Counted from the stretch's first letter, positions 37,510 through 48,420 are shown. The stretch is DNA of 64,000 nucleotides from Vibrio hyugaensis (GCF_002906655.1 NZ_CP025794.1:1550001-1614000); one strand, 5' to 3'. Made by a program: numbers and translations. The notes: generated by a model not told the origin, from the letters alone.

Positions 37510-39363
37510 TTATATATCATTAACTGACTGACCAGACAGTGCAGCTCGAATTGATTTATCCATACGTCGCGACGCAAAGTCTTGGCTTGCTTTGTCGGTG
37601 TCTTTAATACCTTGTTCGATTGCTGCGACATCGTCGCCATTGCGCAACTCGATCAACGCTTCAATAACTTTAACTAATGCTTGTTTTTCTTGCTCTGACA
37701 GCAATTCATCGCCATCAGCTTGCATTGCCGCAATCAAGCCCTCAATCACTCGGTCAGCTTCAACACATTGCTCCGCTAGAGCTCGAGCTTGCATGTCTTC
37801 TTTCGCAAACGCCATTGAATCACGTAGCATGTTCGCGACTTCGTTATCACTCAGACCGTACGAAGGCTTCACCTGAATCTCAGATTGTACGCCTGTGCTT
37901 TTCTCCATCGCGGTCACGGACAATAGACCGTCAGCATCCACTTGATAAGTCACGCGAATGTGTGCTGCACCTGCTGCCATTGGAGGAATGCCTTTCAATG
38001 AGAAACGAGCTAGTGAACGGCAATCGTCCACCATTTCACGTTCACCTTGAACGGTGTGCACTGTCATAGCCGTTTGACCATCTTTAAATGTGGTAAATTC
38101 TTGCGCTCGTGCTACTGGGATTGTGGTGTTACGAGGAATAATTTTCTCAACCAGACCACCCATGGTTTCAATACCAAGAGACAATGGGATGACGTCAAGC
38201 AGAAGCATTTCAGAATCAGGTTTGTTACCTGCCAAAATATCCGCTTGGATACCGGCACCGATTGCGACGACTTCGTCTGGATTGATCGTAGTAAGCGGTT
38301 TGCGACCAAAGAAGTCACCGACCATTTCGCGAACAAGTAACGTTCGTGTTGAGCCACCCACCATTACGGCTTCAAGTACATCTTCTGCATCGACATCTGC
38401 ATCTTTCAATGCTCGACGACAAGACATCAGCGTTTTCTTAACCAGAGGACGAATCAAATCTTCGAACTGCTCACGAGTCACTGAGCCTTTCCAGCCAAAT
38501 ACATCAACATCAACGCGGTCTTGCTCAGAGAACGCAATTTTCGTCTCGGTTGCAATGTTCAGCAACGCACGGTTTTTCTCAGCAGAAAGCGGCGCTTCTA
38601 AGCCAGCTTGCTCCATCAGGTAGTCTGCTAAAAGATGGTCAAAGTCATCACCACCTAGCGCCGAGTCACCACCTGTTGCTAATACTTCAAATACGCCTTT
38701 CGACAAGCGTAGGATAGAGATATCAAACGTACCACCACCCAAGTCGTAAACCGCAATAACGCCTTCTTGGCCAGAATCTAAACCGTAAGCAATCGCAGCC
38801 GCTGTTGGCTCGTTAAGCAGACGTAGTACATGAAGACCAGCCAATTTCGCCGCGTCTTTTGTACCTGCACGTTGAGCGTCATCAAAGTAAGCTGGAACAG
38901 TAATTACCACGCCAGCTAATTCACCACCTAGCGTTTCTTCTGCACGCTTGCCAAGCGCTTTAAGAATGTCGGCGGACACTTCAATCGGGTTTTTGTCACC
39001 TTGAGCGGTTTGCAGAATTGGCAGACCGTTGTCGCTTTCTTTAAATTGGTAAGGCAAAGATGGGTAGCGAGCTTGAATGTCTTTTAATGAACGGCCGAGC
39101 AGACGTTTTACCGAGATGATGGTGTTTGCTGGTTCTAGCTCTGCTTTTGCTTTGGCATCGTAACCAACTGACGCTGAATCTTGCGTGTAGTTTACCACTG
39201 AAGGCAAAATGCTACGGCCTTGGTCGTCTGTCAGTGTTTTTGCGTCGCCGCTTCGAACTGATGCAACCAAAGAGTTAGTGGTACCTAAGTCGATACCCGC
39301 TGCTAACTTATGCTCATGAGGTGCCGAGCTTTGGCCCGGTTCTGCGATTTGAAGTAGTGCCAT
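37510..39363 (-). CDS. hscA: Fe-S chaperone HscA (Hsp70 family)
   Basis: A 617-residue specialised Hsp70 that, with HscB, releases clusters from IscU. The nucleotide-binding domain shows [25 protein letters not shown] and [14 protein letters not shown]. The substrate-binding domain begins near residue 390 ([14 protein letters not shown]). It lacks the EEVD-like tail of DnaK, as expected. The ribosome site is AAGGA. It follows hscB by 21 bases. Confidence 0.97.
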   Translation of the reverse strand: MALLQIAEPGQSSAPHEHKLAAGIDLGTTNSLVASVRSGDAKTLTDDQGRSILPSVVNYTQDSASVGYDAKAKAELEPANTIISVKRLLGRSLKDIQARYPSLPYQFKESDNGLPILQTAQGDKNPIEVSADILKALGKRAEETLGGELAGVVITVPAYFDDAQRAGTKDAAKLAGLHVLRLLNEPTAAAIAYGLDSGQEGVIAVYDLGGGTFDISILRLSKGVFEVLATGGDSALGGDDFDHLLADYLMEQAGLEAPLSAEKNRALLNIATETKIAFSEQDRVDVDVFGWKGSVTREQFEDLIRPLVKKTLMSCRRALKDADVDAEDVLEAVMVGGSTRTLLVREMVGDFFGRKPLTTINPDEVVAIGAGIQADILAGNKPDSEMLLLDVIPLSLGIETMGGLVEKIIPRNTTIPVARAQEFTTFKDGQTAMTVHTVQGEREMVDDCRSLARFSLKGIPPMAAGAAHIRVTYQVDADGLLSVTAMEKSTGVQSEIQVKPSYGLSDNEVANMLRDSMAFAKEDMQARALAEQCVEADRVIEGLIAAMQADGDELLSEQEKQALVKVIEALIELRNGDDVAAIEQGIKDTDKASQDFASRRMDKSIRAALSGQSVNDI

Positions 39364-39384
39364 GATGGGTCCTTGTCACGCTAA

Positions 39385-39900
39385 CTAGCCGAGGAGTTTG
39401 TCTTCAACCAGTTCAATTTCGTTCTTTAGTTTGGCAATAAATTTGAGTTTTCGAACTCGGTCTGCGGCTTCTGGCCAAAGACTATTATCAAGTTCTTTTT
39501 CTACACTCGCCAAATGCTGTTTGTACATTTTGCTGACCTTAGAGTCGAAGTCAAAAAGCGCTGATTCCGGATCAGAGCTGTCAGCAATTTCTTCCAATTC
39601 TTCACGCAATTCCATTTGTTCCATCAAGAACATTGGGTCTTGCATAGTTTGTTGTTCACCACGGATTTCAATGCCATTTTCAGCCAAGAGATATTCCGCA
39701 CGTGAAATAGGCTGCTTTAGAATTTGATAAGCATCGTTAATTTGCGCTGCTTTTTGTACCGCCATCAAGCGATCACGCTCAGAAGCAGTAGCAAAGTTAT
39801 CTGGGTGGAAGCGTTTTTGTAGTTCTCGGAACTGAGAAGAAAGAAGGCTACCATCCAGCTTAAACTGACTTGGTAGCCCAAATAATTCAAAGTGATTCAT
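39385..39900 (-). CDS. hscB: Fe-S co-chaperone HscB (J protein)
   Basis: A 171-residue J-domain protein. The HPD motif in RFHPDNF is in the N-terminal J domain (about 1-75), and the C-terminal helical domain (about 85-170) binds IscU. It stimulates HscA ATPase. It lies between iscA and hscA. Confidence 0.96.
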   Translation of the reverse strand: MNHFELFGLPSQFKLDGSLLSSQFRELQKRFHPDNFATASERDRLMAVQKAAQINDAYQILKQPISRAEYLLAENGIEIRGEQQTMQDPMFLMEQMELREELEEIADSSDPESALFDFDSKVSKMYKQHLASVEKELDNSLWPEAADRVRKLKFIAKLKNEIELVEDKLLG

Positions 39901-39955
39901 TAAGATCGGGTCCTAGTAAAGCCTTCTGGACTCGGTCGCCCAGAAGGACGAACAA

Positions 39956-40279
39956 TTAGACGTTGAAGCTTTCACCACAACCACATTCACTTTTTGCATT
40001 CGGGTTGTTGAATTCAAAGCCTTCATTCAACCCTTCCTTCACGTAATCTAACTCGGTACCGTCTAAGTACACCAAGCTCTTCTGATCGATAATGATTTTC
40101 ACACCTGAAAGGTCAAATACTTCATCTTCTTCGTTAAGATCATCGACAAACTCAAGTACGTAAGCCATGCCGGAACAGCCTGTCGTCTTCACTCCAAGAC
40201 GCAAACCGACACCCTTGCCTCGGTTGTCTAGAAATGCTTTTACGCGACTTGCCGCTGTTTCTGTCATTGTGATGGCCAT
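39956..40279 (-). CDS. iscA: Iron-binding A-type carrier IscA
   Basis: A 107-residue A-type Fe-S carrier. The three ligands are in [13 protein letters not shown] and the C-terminal ECGCGESF. It delivers clusters, especially 4Fe-4S, to target enzymes. The 74-base gap to iscU holds a stable hairpin (40314-40340). Confidence 0.96.
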   Translation of the reverse strand: MAITMTETAASRVKAFLDNRGKGVGLRLGVKTTGCSGMAYVLEFVDDLNEEDEVFDLSGVKIIIDQKSLVYLDGTELDYVKEGLNEGFEFNNPNAKSECGCGESFNV

Positions 40280-40313
40280 ACTGCACCTTAAGTTTGTCTA
40301 AATTACGTTTTGG

Positions 40314-40340
40314 AATGGGAGCGTTTTAAGGGCTCCCATT
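40314..40340 (-). promoter_or_regulatory. Intercistronic hairpin between iscU and iscA
   Basis: The 9-bp perfect arms AATGGGAGC/GCTCCCATT have a 9-base loop. There is no long T-run after it on the minus strand, so it may act as a partial terminator or an RNA-stability element rather than a full stop. Confidence 0.55.
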
Positions 40341-40353
40341 ATATACGGAATAC

Positions 40354-40737
40354 TTATTCCTGGTGTTTTTTCTTGTAGTCAGCAACTGCTGCTTTGATTG
40401 CGTCTTCCGCTAGGATTGAGCAGTGTACTTTCACTGGTGGAAGTTCTAGCTCTTCGGCAATCTCTGAGTTTTTGATAGATGCTGCTTCGTCGATAGACTT
40501 GCCTTTTACCCACTCAGTTACTAGTGAGCTTGAAGCAATCGCACTACCACAACCGTATGTTTTAAACTTCGCGTCTTCAATGATGCCTTCTGGCGTCACT
40601 TTGATTTGAAGTTTCATTACGTCACCACAAGCTGGTGCGCCAACCATGCCGCTGCCTACTGATGGGTCTTCTTTATCGAAAGAACCAACGTTACGTGGGT
40701 TCTCATAGTGATCAATTACTTTTTCGCTGTATGCCAT
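40354..40737 (-). CDS. iscU: Fe-S scaffold IscU
   Basis: A 127-residue scaffold on which clusters form. The three cysteines are in GAPACGD, TYGCGSAIASS and VHCSILAEDA. The HscA-binding LPPVK motif is also present. It follows iscS by 37 bases. Confidence 0.97.
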   Translation of the reverse strand: MAYSEKVIDHYENPRNVGSFDKEDPSVGSGMVGAPACGDVMKLQIKVTPEGIIEDAKFKTYGCGSAIASSSLVTEWVKGKSIDEAASIKNSEIAEELELPPVKVHCSILAEDAIKAAVADYKKKHQE

Positions 40738-40774
40738 GATAAATTACCTCGAATCCTCTATTCAGTCCGTGAGA

Positions 40775-41989
40775 TTAATGGTGAGCCCATTCAACAGTGC
40801 TCAGATCAACCCCTTCCTTGTACATATCCCATAGAGGAGACATGTCGCGTAGCTTAGTCACTGCAACGCGGATTTGTTCAATTGCGTAATCAATTTCTGC
40901 TTCAGTTGTGAAACGACCGAATGAGAAACGTACTGAGCTGTGCGCCAATTCATCGTCTAAACCAAGAGCACGAAGAACGTAAGATGGCTCTAGGCTCGCT
41001 GATGTACAAGCACTACCAGAAGAGACTGCTAGGTCTTTTAGTGACATCAGTAGAGATTCGCCTTCTACGAATGCAAAGCTCACGTTTAGGTTGTGTGGAA
41101 CACGCTGTTCTAGATCACCATTCACCGTTACTGCTTCTAGATCTTTAACGCCATCTAGAAGACGGTTACGAAGTGCTAATGCGTGATCGTAATCTTTTTG
41201 CATGTCTTCTTTTGCTACGCGGAACGCTTCACCCATACCTACGATCTGGTGAGTTGGAAGTGTACCCGAGCGGAAACCACGCTCATGACCGCCACCGTGC
41301 ATTTGCGCCTCAAGACGGATACGAGGTTTGCGACGTACGTAAAGTGCGCCGATACCTTTAGGACCGTAAGCTTTGTGCGCAGAAAGTGAAATCAGGTCAA
41401 CCTTCATTTCTTGTACGTCGATTGGCAGTTTGCCAGCAGATTGAGCAGCATCGACGTGGAATACGATCTTACGCTCGCGACACAGTTCACCGATAGCAGT
41501 GATGTCTTGAATAACGCCGATTTCGTTGTTTACGTGCATGATAGACACTAATACTGTGTCCTCACGCATTGCCGCTTGCAGCTTGTCTAGATCAACTAGG
41601 CCGTTTGCTTCTGGCTCTAGGTAAGTCACTTCAAAGCCTTCACGTTCTAGTTGACGACATGGGTCAAGAACGGCTTTGTGCTCTGTTTTACAAGTGATTA
41701 CGTGTTTACCCTTCTTAGAGTAAAAGTGAGCCGCACCTTTGATTGCAAGGTTGTCTGACTCAGTCGCACCTGATGTAAATACGATTTCGCGAGGATCTGC
41801 ATTTAGAAGGTCAGCAATTTGCTCACGAGCAGTATCTACAGCTTCTTCTGCCTGCCAGCCATAACGGTGCGAACGCGAAGCTGGGTTGCCAAATGTGCCA
41901 TCCATTGTCATGTACTGAACCATTTTTTCAGCAACACGAGGATCGACTGGACATGTAGCGGAATAATCAAGATAAATCGGCAGTTTCAT
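40775..41989 (-). CDS. iscS: Cysteine desulfurase IscS
   Basis: A 404-residue PLP enzyme that removes sulfur from cysteine for Fe-S clusters, thiamine and tRNA thiolation. The PLP lysine is in [12 protein letters not shown] and the active cysteine in [13 protein letters not shown]. The N-terminus [15 protein letters not shown] is standard. It lies only 28 bases after iscR, far closer than in E. coli. Confidence 0.97.
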   Translation of the reverse strand: MKLPIYLDYSATCPVDPRVAEKMVQYMTMDGTFGNPASRSHRYGWQAEEAVDTAREQIADLLNADPREIVFTSGATESDNLAIKGAAHFYSKKGKHVITCKTEHKAVLDPCRQLEREGFEVTYLEPEANGLVDLDKLQAAMREDTVLVSIMHVNNEIGVIQDITAIGELCRERKIVFHVDAAQSAGKLPIDVQEMKVDLISLSAHKAYGPKGIGALYVRRKPRIRLEAQMHGGGHERGFRSGTLPTHQIVGMGEAFRVAKEDMQKDYDHALALRNRLLDGVKDLEAVTVNGDLEQRVPHNLNVSFAFVEGESLLMSLKDLAVSSGSACTSASLEPSYVLRALGLDDELAHSSVRFSFGRFTTEAEIDYAIEQIRVAVTKLRDMSPLWDMYKEGVDLSTVEWAHH

Positions 41990-42017
41990 TCTCTACTCCA
42001 ATGTAAAATGCTGACCG

Positions 42018-42524
42018 CTAAGAGCGGACGTTTACACCGATGGGCGCGGTGGTTGTATTTTTGTTTGATAACCCATGAGTGACCACAAGATCAATGTCCT
42101 GACGATCAGAAATTTCTAAGACTTCATTATCTGTCATTAGCTCACCGAGCGTAATGTTATTTAAGAAGTCACTAATACGAGAGCTTAGGTCACGCCACAA
42201 AGTGTGGGTTAAGCAGCGAGTGCCACCTTGGCAGTCGCCTTTGCCTTGGCATTTGGTTGCGTCAACTGACTCATCAACCGCTGCGATAACAGTGCCAATA
42301 GCAATGCTGTGAGCGTCAGTACCAAGTCGGTAACCACCGCCAGGACCACGAACGCTGGCAACAAGACCGGCTTTGCGCAATTTTGAAAAAAGCTGCTCTA
42401 AGTATGAGAGCGAGATACCCTGACGCTCTGAGATATCTGCTAGAGGTACTGGGTTTTGTTGCGAGTGCAGTGCCACATCCAGCATGGCCGTCACCGCATA
42501 TCTTCCTTTAGATGTAAGTTTCAT
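42018..42524 (-). CDS. iscR: Fe-S sensing regulator IscR
   Basis: A 168-residue Rrf2-family repressor. The N-terminal winged helix begins [20 protein letters not shown]. The three cluster cysteines are C92, C98 and C104 within [15 protein letters not shown]. Holo-IscR represses its own operon. I start at the ATG at 42524; the frame runs six codons further without support. Two IscR boxes lie 44-93 bases upstream of the start. Confidence 0.96.
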   Translation of the reverse strand: MKLTSKGRYAVTAMLDVALHSQQNPVPLADISERQGISLSYLEQLFSKLRKAGLVASVRGPGGGYRLGTDAHSIAIGTVIAAVDESVDATKCQGKGDCQGGTRCLTHTLWRDLSSRISDFLNNITLGELMTDNEVLEISDRQDIDLVVTHGLSNKNTTTAPIGVNVRS

Positions 42525-42567
42525 ACCACACCGTATCCACATCGTTTGTAATGATTAGGATTTTTCC

Positions 42568-42617
42568 ATACCCGACTAAAATGGTCAAGTATTTATTTGA
42601 CTAAAATAGTCAGGTAT
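42568..42617. promoter_or_regulatory. Two abutting type 1 IscR boxes
   Basis: Box A (42568-42592) reads ATACCC, then GACTAAAATGGTC, then AAGTAT. Box B (42593-42617) has the core GACTAAAATAGTC then AGGTAT. Both fit the type 1 pattern ATAnnnGACTnnnnYAGTCnnnTAT, and they follow each other with no gap. On the minus strand TTGACC in box A may be the -35. This predicts strong feedback repression of the isc operon. Confidence 0.85.
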
Positions 42618-42649
42618 TCATCCTTACACCTAAAGTGGTTATTCTTTGT

Positions 42650-43369
42650 TCAGAGTTTCTTTTCAATCGCCGTCAAAACACCACGCAAAATATTAAGCTC
42701 TTGAGCCTCTGGTCGAGCTCGTGAATACAAACGACGAAGCTTGTTCATCACCTGACCAGGCTGTTCTTTGCTAATAAATTGGGTCTCCACCATTACTTTT
42801 TCAAGGTGTTCGAAGAACATTTCTAATTCTTTATGGCGAGGGTACTCTTCAGGCTCACTTGGCGTGTACTGGCTTTGTTCTAGGTTGAGGTGTGCAACAC
42901 GCACTTCATAGCTCAGCGTCTGTACGGCCATCGCTAAGTTGAGCGAGCTGTATTCAGGGTTAGCTGGAATGCAAACATGGTAGTGACACTTCTGCAATTC
43001 TTCATTAGTGAGGCCTGTTCTTTCTCGGCCAAATACCAATGCAACAGGGTGCTTTTGACCTTCAACGGCAAACTTTTCACCACATTCACGTGGTTCAAGC
43101 ATTGGCCATTCTAAAGTGCGTGAACGTGCACTAGAACCCACCACTAGACCACAATCTTCAATGGCGTCTTCTAGTGTTTTTACTACCTTGGCATTTTGTG
43201 CAATATCACCTGCCCCTGCCGCTAGTGCTAGGGTTTGGTCGTCGACCTCACATTGCGGATCAACCAATACAAGCTGGCTTAAACCCATGACTTTCATTGC
43301 TCGAGCTGCCGAGCCAATGTTGCCTGAATGAGAAGTTCCGACGAGTACGACTTTTACTTGATCCAACAT
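42650..43369 (-). CDS. trmJ: tRNA 2'-O-methyltransferase TrmJ
   Basis: A 239-residue SPOUT methyltransferase that modifies position 32 of tRNAs. The N-terminus [20 protein letters not shown] and the knot segments [15 protein letters not shown] and [14 protein letters not shown] are diagnostic. The C-terminal dimerisation extension is helical. It precedes iscR, as in E. coli, and diverges from suhB. Confidence 0.95.
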   Translation of the reverse strand: MLDQVKVVLVGTSHSGNIGSAARAMKVMGLSQLVLVDPQCEVDDQTLALAAGAGDIAQNAKVVKTLEDAIEDCGLVVGSSARSRTLEWPMLEPRECGEKFAVEGQKHPVALVFGRERTGLTNEELQKCHYHVCIPANPEYSSLNLAMAVQTLSYEVRVAHLNLEQSQYTPSEPEEYPRHKELEMFFEHLEKVMVETQFISKEQPGQVMNKLRRLYSRARPEAQELNILRGVLTAIEKKL

Positions 43370-43600
43370 CTGTGATTGCTACCTAAATTAAAACCGAAGG
43401 ATGTTACCATAATTTTTTAACACACCCTAGGGTGAAGCAGGTTTCTATTCGCATTCTCATCAATTGTTTTTCAGCTTTAAGGTAGAGCCAATAGTGCGGC
43501 TTTCACATGCGGCCAAAAAATAACCACTTCCCTTTTCTCTGCACTCTGGTATACTCGCCGCCGCTTTAAATTGTTCTTTAACATCCGTTGGGAAATTCGT

Positions 43601-44404
43601 ATGCATCCAATGCTAAACATTGCTATTCGCGCTGCGCGAAAAGCAGGCAATCATATTGCTAAATCATTAGAAAACACAGATAAAGTTGAGTCTACGCTAA
43701 AAGGCACTAATGACTTTGTTACTAACGTAGACAAAGAAGCAGAAGCTATCATCATTGATACTATCAAGCACTCTTACCCAGAGCACTGTATCGTTGCTGA
43801 AGAAGCTGGTCTTATCGAAGGTAAAGATAAAGACGTACAATGGATCATCGACCCACTGGATGGCACCAATAACTTTGTAAAAGGTTACCCAACTTTCGCA
43901 GTATCTATCGCGGTTCGCTTCAAAGGTAAAACTGAAGTGGCTTGTGTATACGATCCAATGCAAAACGAGCTATTCACTGCACAACGTGGTGCTGGCGCTC
44001 AACTAAACAACGCTCGTATTCGTGTAGCTCAACTGAAAGACCTTCAAGGTACTGTTCTAGCAACTGGCTTCCCATTCAAACAGAAGCAACACGCTGAGTC
44101 TTACATCAAAATCGTAGGTTCTCTATTCACTGAATGTGCTGACTTCCGTCGTAGCGGCTCTGCTGCTCTTGACCTATGTTACGTGGCTGCAGGCCGTGTT
44201 GATGGTTACTTCGAACTAGGTCTAAAACCTTGGGATATGGCAGCAGGTGAGCTTATCGCTCGTGAAGCTGGTGCAATCCTAACTGACTTTGCTGGCGGCA
44301 CTGAGTACATGAAGTCTGGCAACATCGTTGCTTCTAGCGCTCGTGGCGTTAAATCAATGCTTAAACACATCCGTGAAAACGGCAACAGCGCGATCCTTAA
44401 GTAA
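43601..44404 (+). CDS. suhB: Inositol-1-monophosphatase SuhB
   Basis: A 267-residue magnesium phosphatase that also acts in ribosomal RNA antitermination. The metal site is in AEEAGLIEG and IDPLDGTNNFVKGYPTF; the second signature is WDMAAGELIAREAGA. I start at the ATG at 43601 (MHPMLNIAIRAARKAG), preceded by GGGA; ten further codons upstream lack support. A likely -10 TATACT lies at about 43550. Codon use in its second half is notably biased to GCT/CGT/GGT, as in highly expressed genes. Confidence 0.96.
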   Translation: MHPMLNIAIRAARKAGNHIAKSLENTDKVESTLKGTNDFVTNVDKEAEAIIIDTIKHSYPEHCIVAEEAGLIEGKDKDVQWIIDPLDGTNNFVKGYPTFAVSIAVRFKGKTEVACVYDPMQNELFTAQRGAGAQLNNARIRVAQLKDLQGTVLATGFPFKQKQHAESYIKIVGSLFTECADFRRSGSAALDLCYVAAGRVDGYFELGLKPWDMAAGELIAREAGAILTDFAGGTEYMKSGNIVASSARGVKSMLKHIRENGNSAILK

Positions 44405-44449
44405 GATTCTGAAGTCATACTAAGCCCGTCACGCTGATGACTTTTGAAT

Positions 44450-44478
44450 AGCCCCGCTCATTGAGCGGGGCTTTTTTA
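44450..44478. terminator. Strong suhB terminator
   Basis: The 11-bp stem AGCCCCGCTCA/TGAGCGGGGCT is followed by six Ts. It overlaps the stop codon of the convergent unknown gene by a few bases. Confidence 0.92.
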
Positions 44479-44928
44479 TTTCGAGCAATCTGCCTGTTGG
44501 TAAAAACGGTCGTAGTCAGGTAAGTAGTCTATTTTTGCGTGCTTAACCTTCCATATTTTTTCCTTCATTAGAAACTGCAACGAAACCGTGACTGGCTGGT
44601 ATACATCGCCAAAGCCGTTTACGGAAAGACACCCAACTCCTCCATCCTCACTGTATGCTTCAAAGTAAGACAGCTCCGTAATCAAACTTGATGGGATGGA
44701 TGACAAAAATGGAAATTGATGACCAAATTTTATTGGGTGAGACTGAATTTCTCGTTTCTCTTTAGGGGAAAGCTCTAGCTCTGCAATAACCTTCAATACC
44801 TCTTCATATTGCATCTGATACAAGTCTTTTCTGATCGTTAAGTAGGTTTCATGGAGTTGACCTGCAACAGCACCTGGTACATTCATGATAACCAAACAGA
44901 AAAAAGATAACCCAAACTTCATCACCAT
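44476..44928 (-). CDS. Unknown exported protein
   Basis: I do not recognise this protein. From the ATG at 44928 it has about 150 residues: a hydrophobic signal peptide (KFGLSFFCLVIMNVPGAVAG) and a mature part of about 128 residues with two cysteines (GGVGCLSVNG, QQADCSK) that may form a disulfide. The frame extends to 44967, but those residues are acidic and would spoil the signal peptide; 44922 is another possible start. The mature domain has the look of a helix pair followed by strands (QPVTVSLQFLMKEKIWKVKHA), similar in feel to NTF2-like folds. Likely periplasmic. No operon partner. Confidence 0.6.
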   Translation of the reverse strand: MVMKFGLSFFCLVIMNVPGAVAGQLHETYLTIRKDLYQMQYEEVLKVIAELELSPKEKREIQSHPIKFGHQFPFLSSIPSSLITELSYFEAYSEDGGVGCLSVNGFGDVYQPVTVSLQFLMKEKIWKVKHAKIDYLPDYDRFYQQADCSK

Positions 44929-45072
44929 CTTTATACTGAGCTCGAAAAAGCCCTGCTCTCCTATCAATCTTGAAACAAAGAAACATAGACATTCCTATTC
45001 CACCGATCAAAATGGAGCATCAGAGCCTCGAAACAGTTCAAAGAAAATTGAAAGGCAGAATTTTAGATACAA

Positions 45073-45100
45073 AAAAACCGCTGACTGCTCAGCGGTTTTT
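45073..45100. terminator. Terminator of the secDF operon
   Basis: The stem CCGCTGA/TCAGCGG with a CTGC loop is flanked by an A-run and a T-run. It lies 22 bases after the secF stop. Confidence 0.9.
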
Positions 45101-45121
45101 GTTTTCGGTTCTCAACCTGCC

Positions 45122-46069
45122 TTATGGCATCTCGTCGAACTCTGCACCTTCTTTTTCTACTTGAGGTGGCATCAAGTGCTCTTTCTGGATACCCAGTTTT
45201 AGCGCTAGTGCTGATGCTACGTAAATAGAAGAGTAAGTACCTACAGTGATACCTAGTAGAAGTGCGGTTGCGAAACCGTGAATCATCGCACCACCTTGCA
45301 TGAACAGTGCAATTACTACGAACAAGGTTGTACCTGACGTAATCAATGTACGGCTCAATGTTTGAGTGATTGACGCATCCATGATGTCTGAGGGTTCGCC
45401 CTTACGCATCTTACGGAAGTTTTCACGAATCCGGTCGAATACAACGATGGTATCGTTGAGCGAGTAACCAACAACCGTGAGTAGTGCCGCTACGATGGTT
45501 AGGTCCACTTCGATTTGCATCAGTGAGAAGACACCCAGCGTGATAATGATATCGTGTGCCAGTGCCATTACCGCACCAGCCGCTAGACGCCATTCGAATC
45601 GCATTGATACGTAGATCAGGATACAGATCAGCGATACAAGAATCGCTAGGCCGCCTGCTTCTGTTAGCTCATCACCAACGTTTGGACCTACAAATTCAAT
45701 ACGACGCATTTCTACGCTTTCGCCAGTGCCTTCTTTGATTGCACCAATGATTTGGTTACCTAGCGTTTCACCAGACATATCGTCACGAGGACGAAGACGA
45801 ACCATTACATCGCGAGCACTACCAAAGTTTTGTACTGTCGCATCGCCGAAGCCTTTTGAATCTAGTGCTGCACGAATCTCTTCAAGGTTTGCAGGTTGTT
45901 CAAAACCCACCTCGATAAGCGTACCACCAGTAAAGTCTAGGCCCCAGTTCAACCATTTGGTTGATAGCGTGAAGATAGAAGCTGCGATCATAACAATAGA
46001 GAATACGAACGCGACTTTCGACCAACGCATAAAGCCGATCGTGTTTTCTGCTTTTAGAATTTGAAACAT
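45122..46069 (-). CDS. secF: Protein translocase subunit SecF
   Basis: A 315-residue six-helix membrane protein that works with SecD to drive the late stage of export using the proton gradient. LNWGLDFTGGTLIEVGF near residue 40 and the RND core VGYSLNDTIVVFDRIREN are diagnostic. It follows secD by 14 bases. Confidence 0.96.
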   Translation of the reverse strand: MFQILKAENTIGFMRWSKVAFVFSIVMIAASIFTLSTKWLNWGLDFTGGTLIEVGFEQPANLEEIRAALDSKGFGDATVQNFGSARDVMVRLRPRDDMSGETLGNQIIGAIKEGTGESVEMRRIEFVGPNVGDELTEAGGLAILVSLICILIYVSMRFEWRLAAGAVMALAHDIIITLGVFSLMQIEVDLTIVAALLTVVGYSLNDTIVVFDRIRENFRKMRKGEPSDIMDASITQTLSRTLITSGTTLFVVIALFMQGGAMIHGFATALLLGITVGTYSSIYVASALALKLGIQKEHLMPPQVEKEGAEFDEMP

Positions 46070-46083
46070 ATTAATTCCCAGCC

Positions 46084-47940
46084 TTAGATCGACAATTTAT
46101 CAACGCGTTTGCCACCGTAAATCAGGTTCACGATACAACGTGTACCCACAATAGCGGTGAACATTGAAGTTAAGATACCGATAGATAGTGTTACCGCGAA
46201 ACCTTTCACCGCGCCGGTACCTACTGCAAATAGAATGATTGCAGTGATAAGCGTTGTGATGTTCGCATCGGCGATAGTACTGAATGCGTTTGCGTAACCT
46301 TGGTGAATCGCTTGTTGTGGACTACGCCCATCTCGAAGTTCTTCACGGATACGTTCAAATATCAGTACGTTGGCATCGACTGCCATACCGACCGTCAATA
46401 CGATACCGGCAATACCAGGCAGCGTCATTGTCGCCCCCGGAATCATCGACATAACACCAATAATCAAAACCAGGTTCGCCATCAATGCAATATTGGCAAT
46501 CAGACCGAACCCACGGTAGTAAAGCAGCGTAAATAGCATTACGGCTACCATACCCCAGATACACGCTTGAATACCCATATCGATGTTTTGCTGACCCATT
46601 GATGGACCGATGGTTCGTTCTTCAACGATTGAGATAGGCGCAATTAGAGCACCAGCACGAAGTAGAAGTGCTAGGTTGTGAGCTTCAGCAGCAGAGTCGA
46701 TACCGGTAATACGGAAGTTACGGCCAAGCGCAGACTGAATCGTTGCTTGGTTGATCACTTCTTCGTGTTTATCCAGAATCACACGACCTTCTGGCGTACG
46801 ACGACCACTATCTTTGTACTCTGCAAACACGGTTGCCATTAGCTTACCGATGTTCTTTTTAGAGAACGCAGACATCTTGTTACCACCTTCGCTGTCTAGC
46901 GAGATGTTAACCTGAGGACGACCGTATTCATCAACACTTGAACTTGCATCTGTGATGCTTTGGCCACCGAGAATTACGCGTTTCTTCAGAACAACAGGAC
47001 GGCCATCGCGATCTTGCTTAATCTCGCTACCAGCTGGTGCTCGACCGTTTGCCGCAGCAGAAAGGTCAGCTTTGTCGTCGACTTCGCGGAATTCTAGTGT
47101 TGCCGTAGCACCTAGGATTTCTTTTGCACGAGCGGTGTCTTGAACACCAGGCAATTCAACTACGATGCGGCTAGTACCTTGACGTTGAACCAATGGCTCA
47201 GCAACACCAAGTTCATTTACACGGTTACGAAGAATCGTGATGTTTTGTTCTACTGCGTAGTTACGTATTTCTTGTAAACGTTGCTCGGTAAAGGTGGCAA
47301 TCAACGCGTAACGACCATCAGAATCAGAATCGACAAAATTCATGTCTGGGTGATTCTTTTCTAACGTAGCTTTCGCTTCAGCTAGTTGCTCTTCATTACG
47401 TAGCAATACTTCCACGCCTTCTTTACCAGAAGGACGGATTGCGCGGTAGCGAATCTTAGCTTCACGAAGTTCACTACGGAAAGCTTCTTCTTGTTGACCA
47501 ACCAGCTTTTCCATCGCCGCGTCCATATCCACTTCCATCAAGAAGTGAACACCACCTCGTAGGTCAAGACCTAGCTTAAGTGGTGACGCACCAATTGCTT
47601 CTAGCCAATCTGGCGTAGCTGGAGCAAGGTTGAGTGCAACAATTTTATCTTTGCCAAGCGCTTCACTGATGATATCGCGGGCACTGATTTGAGTGTCAGT
47701 GTCATTGAAACGAACAAGGATTGATCCATTCTCGAGAGCAATGGATTTATGAGAGAGATGCTCTTTATCAAGAGCTTTGGTGACAGCATCCAGCGTTGAC
47801 ATATCTACAGAGGCACCACGTGCCCCTGTAACTTGAATAGCCGGATCTTCACCGTAGATATTTGGAAGTGCGTACAACGCAGCGGTGATGATGGCAAAAA
47901 ATACCATCAAGTACTTCCATAATGGGTAACGGTTTAGCAC
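46084..47940 (-). CDS. secD: Protein translocase subunit SecD
   Basis: A 618-residue membrane protein. An N-terminal helix is followed by a large periplasmic domain (including [19 protein letters not shown] near residue 120) and five C-terminal helices with [20 protein letters not shown]. It forms the SecDF complex with SecF and YajC. It follows yajC by 21 bases. Confidence 0.97.
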   Translation of the reverse strand: MLNRYPLWKYLMVFFAIITAALYALPNIYGEDPAIQVTGARGASVDMSTLDAVTKALDKEHLSHKSIALENGSILVRFNDTDTQISARDIISEALGKDKIVALNLAPATPDWLEAIGASPLKLGLDLRGGVHFLMEVDMDAAMEKLVGQQEEAFRSELREAKIRYRAIRPSGKEGVEVLLRNEEQLAEAKATLEKNHPDMNFVDSDSDGRYALIATFTEQRLQEIRNYAVEQNITILRNRVNELGVAEPLVQRQGTSRIVVELPGVQDTARAKEILGATATLEFREVDDKADLSAAANGRAPAGSEIKQDRDGRPVVLKKRVILGGQSITDASSSVDEYGRPQVNISLDSEGGNKMSAFSKKNIGKLMATVFAEYKDSGRRTPEGRVILDKHEEVINQATIQSALGRNFRITGIDSAAEAHNLALLLRAGALIAPISIVEERTIGPSMGQQNIDMGIQACIWGMVAVMLFTLLYYRGFGLIANIALMANLVLIIGVMSMIPGATMTLPGIAGIVLTVGMAVDANVLIFERIREELRDGRSPQQAIHQGYANAFSTIADANITTLITAIILFAVGTGAVKGFAVTLSIGILTSMFTAIVGTRCIVNLIYGGKRVDKLSI

Positions 47941-47961
47941 AGCGAGGATCCTTTAGCTGTT

Positions 47962-48291
47962 TTATAGAGACTTCAGCGTACCTTTTGGTAGCACTGCAGT
48001 TACGAAGTCTTTCTTGATTACAACTTCATTGTTTGCGTTAAGCTCAATTGAAATGTAGTCATTGTCTTCAGCGATTTTCGTGATTTTACCCACTAGACCA
48101 CCGCTTGTTAGCACTTCATCGCCTTTGCCCATGGAAGACATCAGGTTTTTGTGCTCTTTTACACGCTTAGATTGTGGACGGTAGATCATGAAGTAGAAGA
48201 TCACCGCGAACATGCCTAGCATGATTAGCATTTCAAAACCGCCGCCAGCTGGAGCGCCTTCTGCTGCTGCATGAGCTTGAGAAATAAACAT
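47962..48291 (-). CDS. yajC: Sec translocase accessory subunit YajC
   Basis: A 109-residue single-span membrane protein (MLIMLGMFAVIFYFMIYRPQ) with a cytoplasmic beta domain (VLTSGGLVGKITKIAEDNDY). The first gene of yajC-secD-secF. A terminator separates it from tgt upstream, so the operon starts in the 165-base gap. Confidence 0.95.
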   Translation of the reverse strand: MFISQAHAAAEGAPAGGGFEMLIMLGMFAVIFYFMIYRPQSKRVKEHKNLMSSMGKGDEVLTSGGLVGKITKIAEDNDYISIELNANNEVVIKKDFVTAVLPKGTLKSL

Positions 48292-48420
48292 TAAAACATC
48301 CTCATTATATTTTATTGATAATCCAACAAGTTGGGCTTTCGTAATTTAGATTCAAGTCTAAGAGTGAGTAATAGAGATCACCTTCTCAAAAATAACGTAC
48401 GTTAGCCTACTTTATTAGCA

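Noticed and set aside
43423..43434. Palindrome CACCCTAGGGTG between trmJ and suhB
   Set aside because: A single 12-base palindrome with no neighbouring copy or known factor; too little to call a site.
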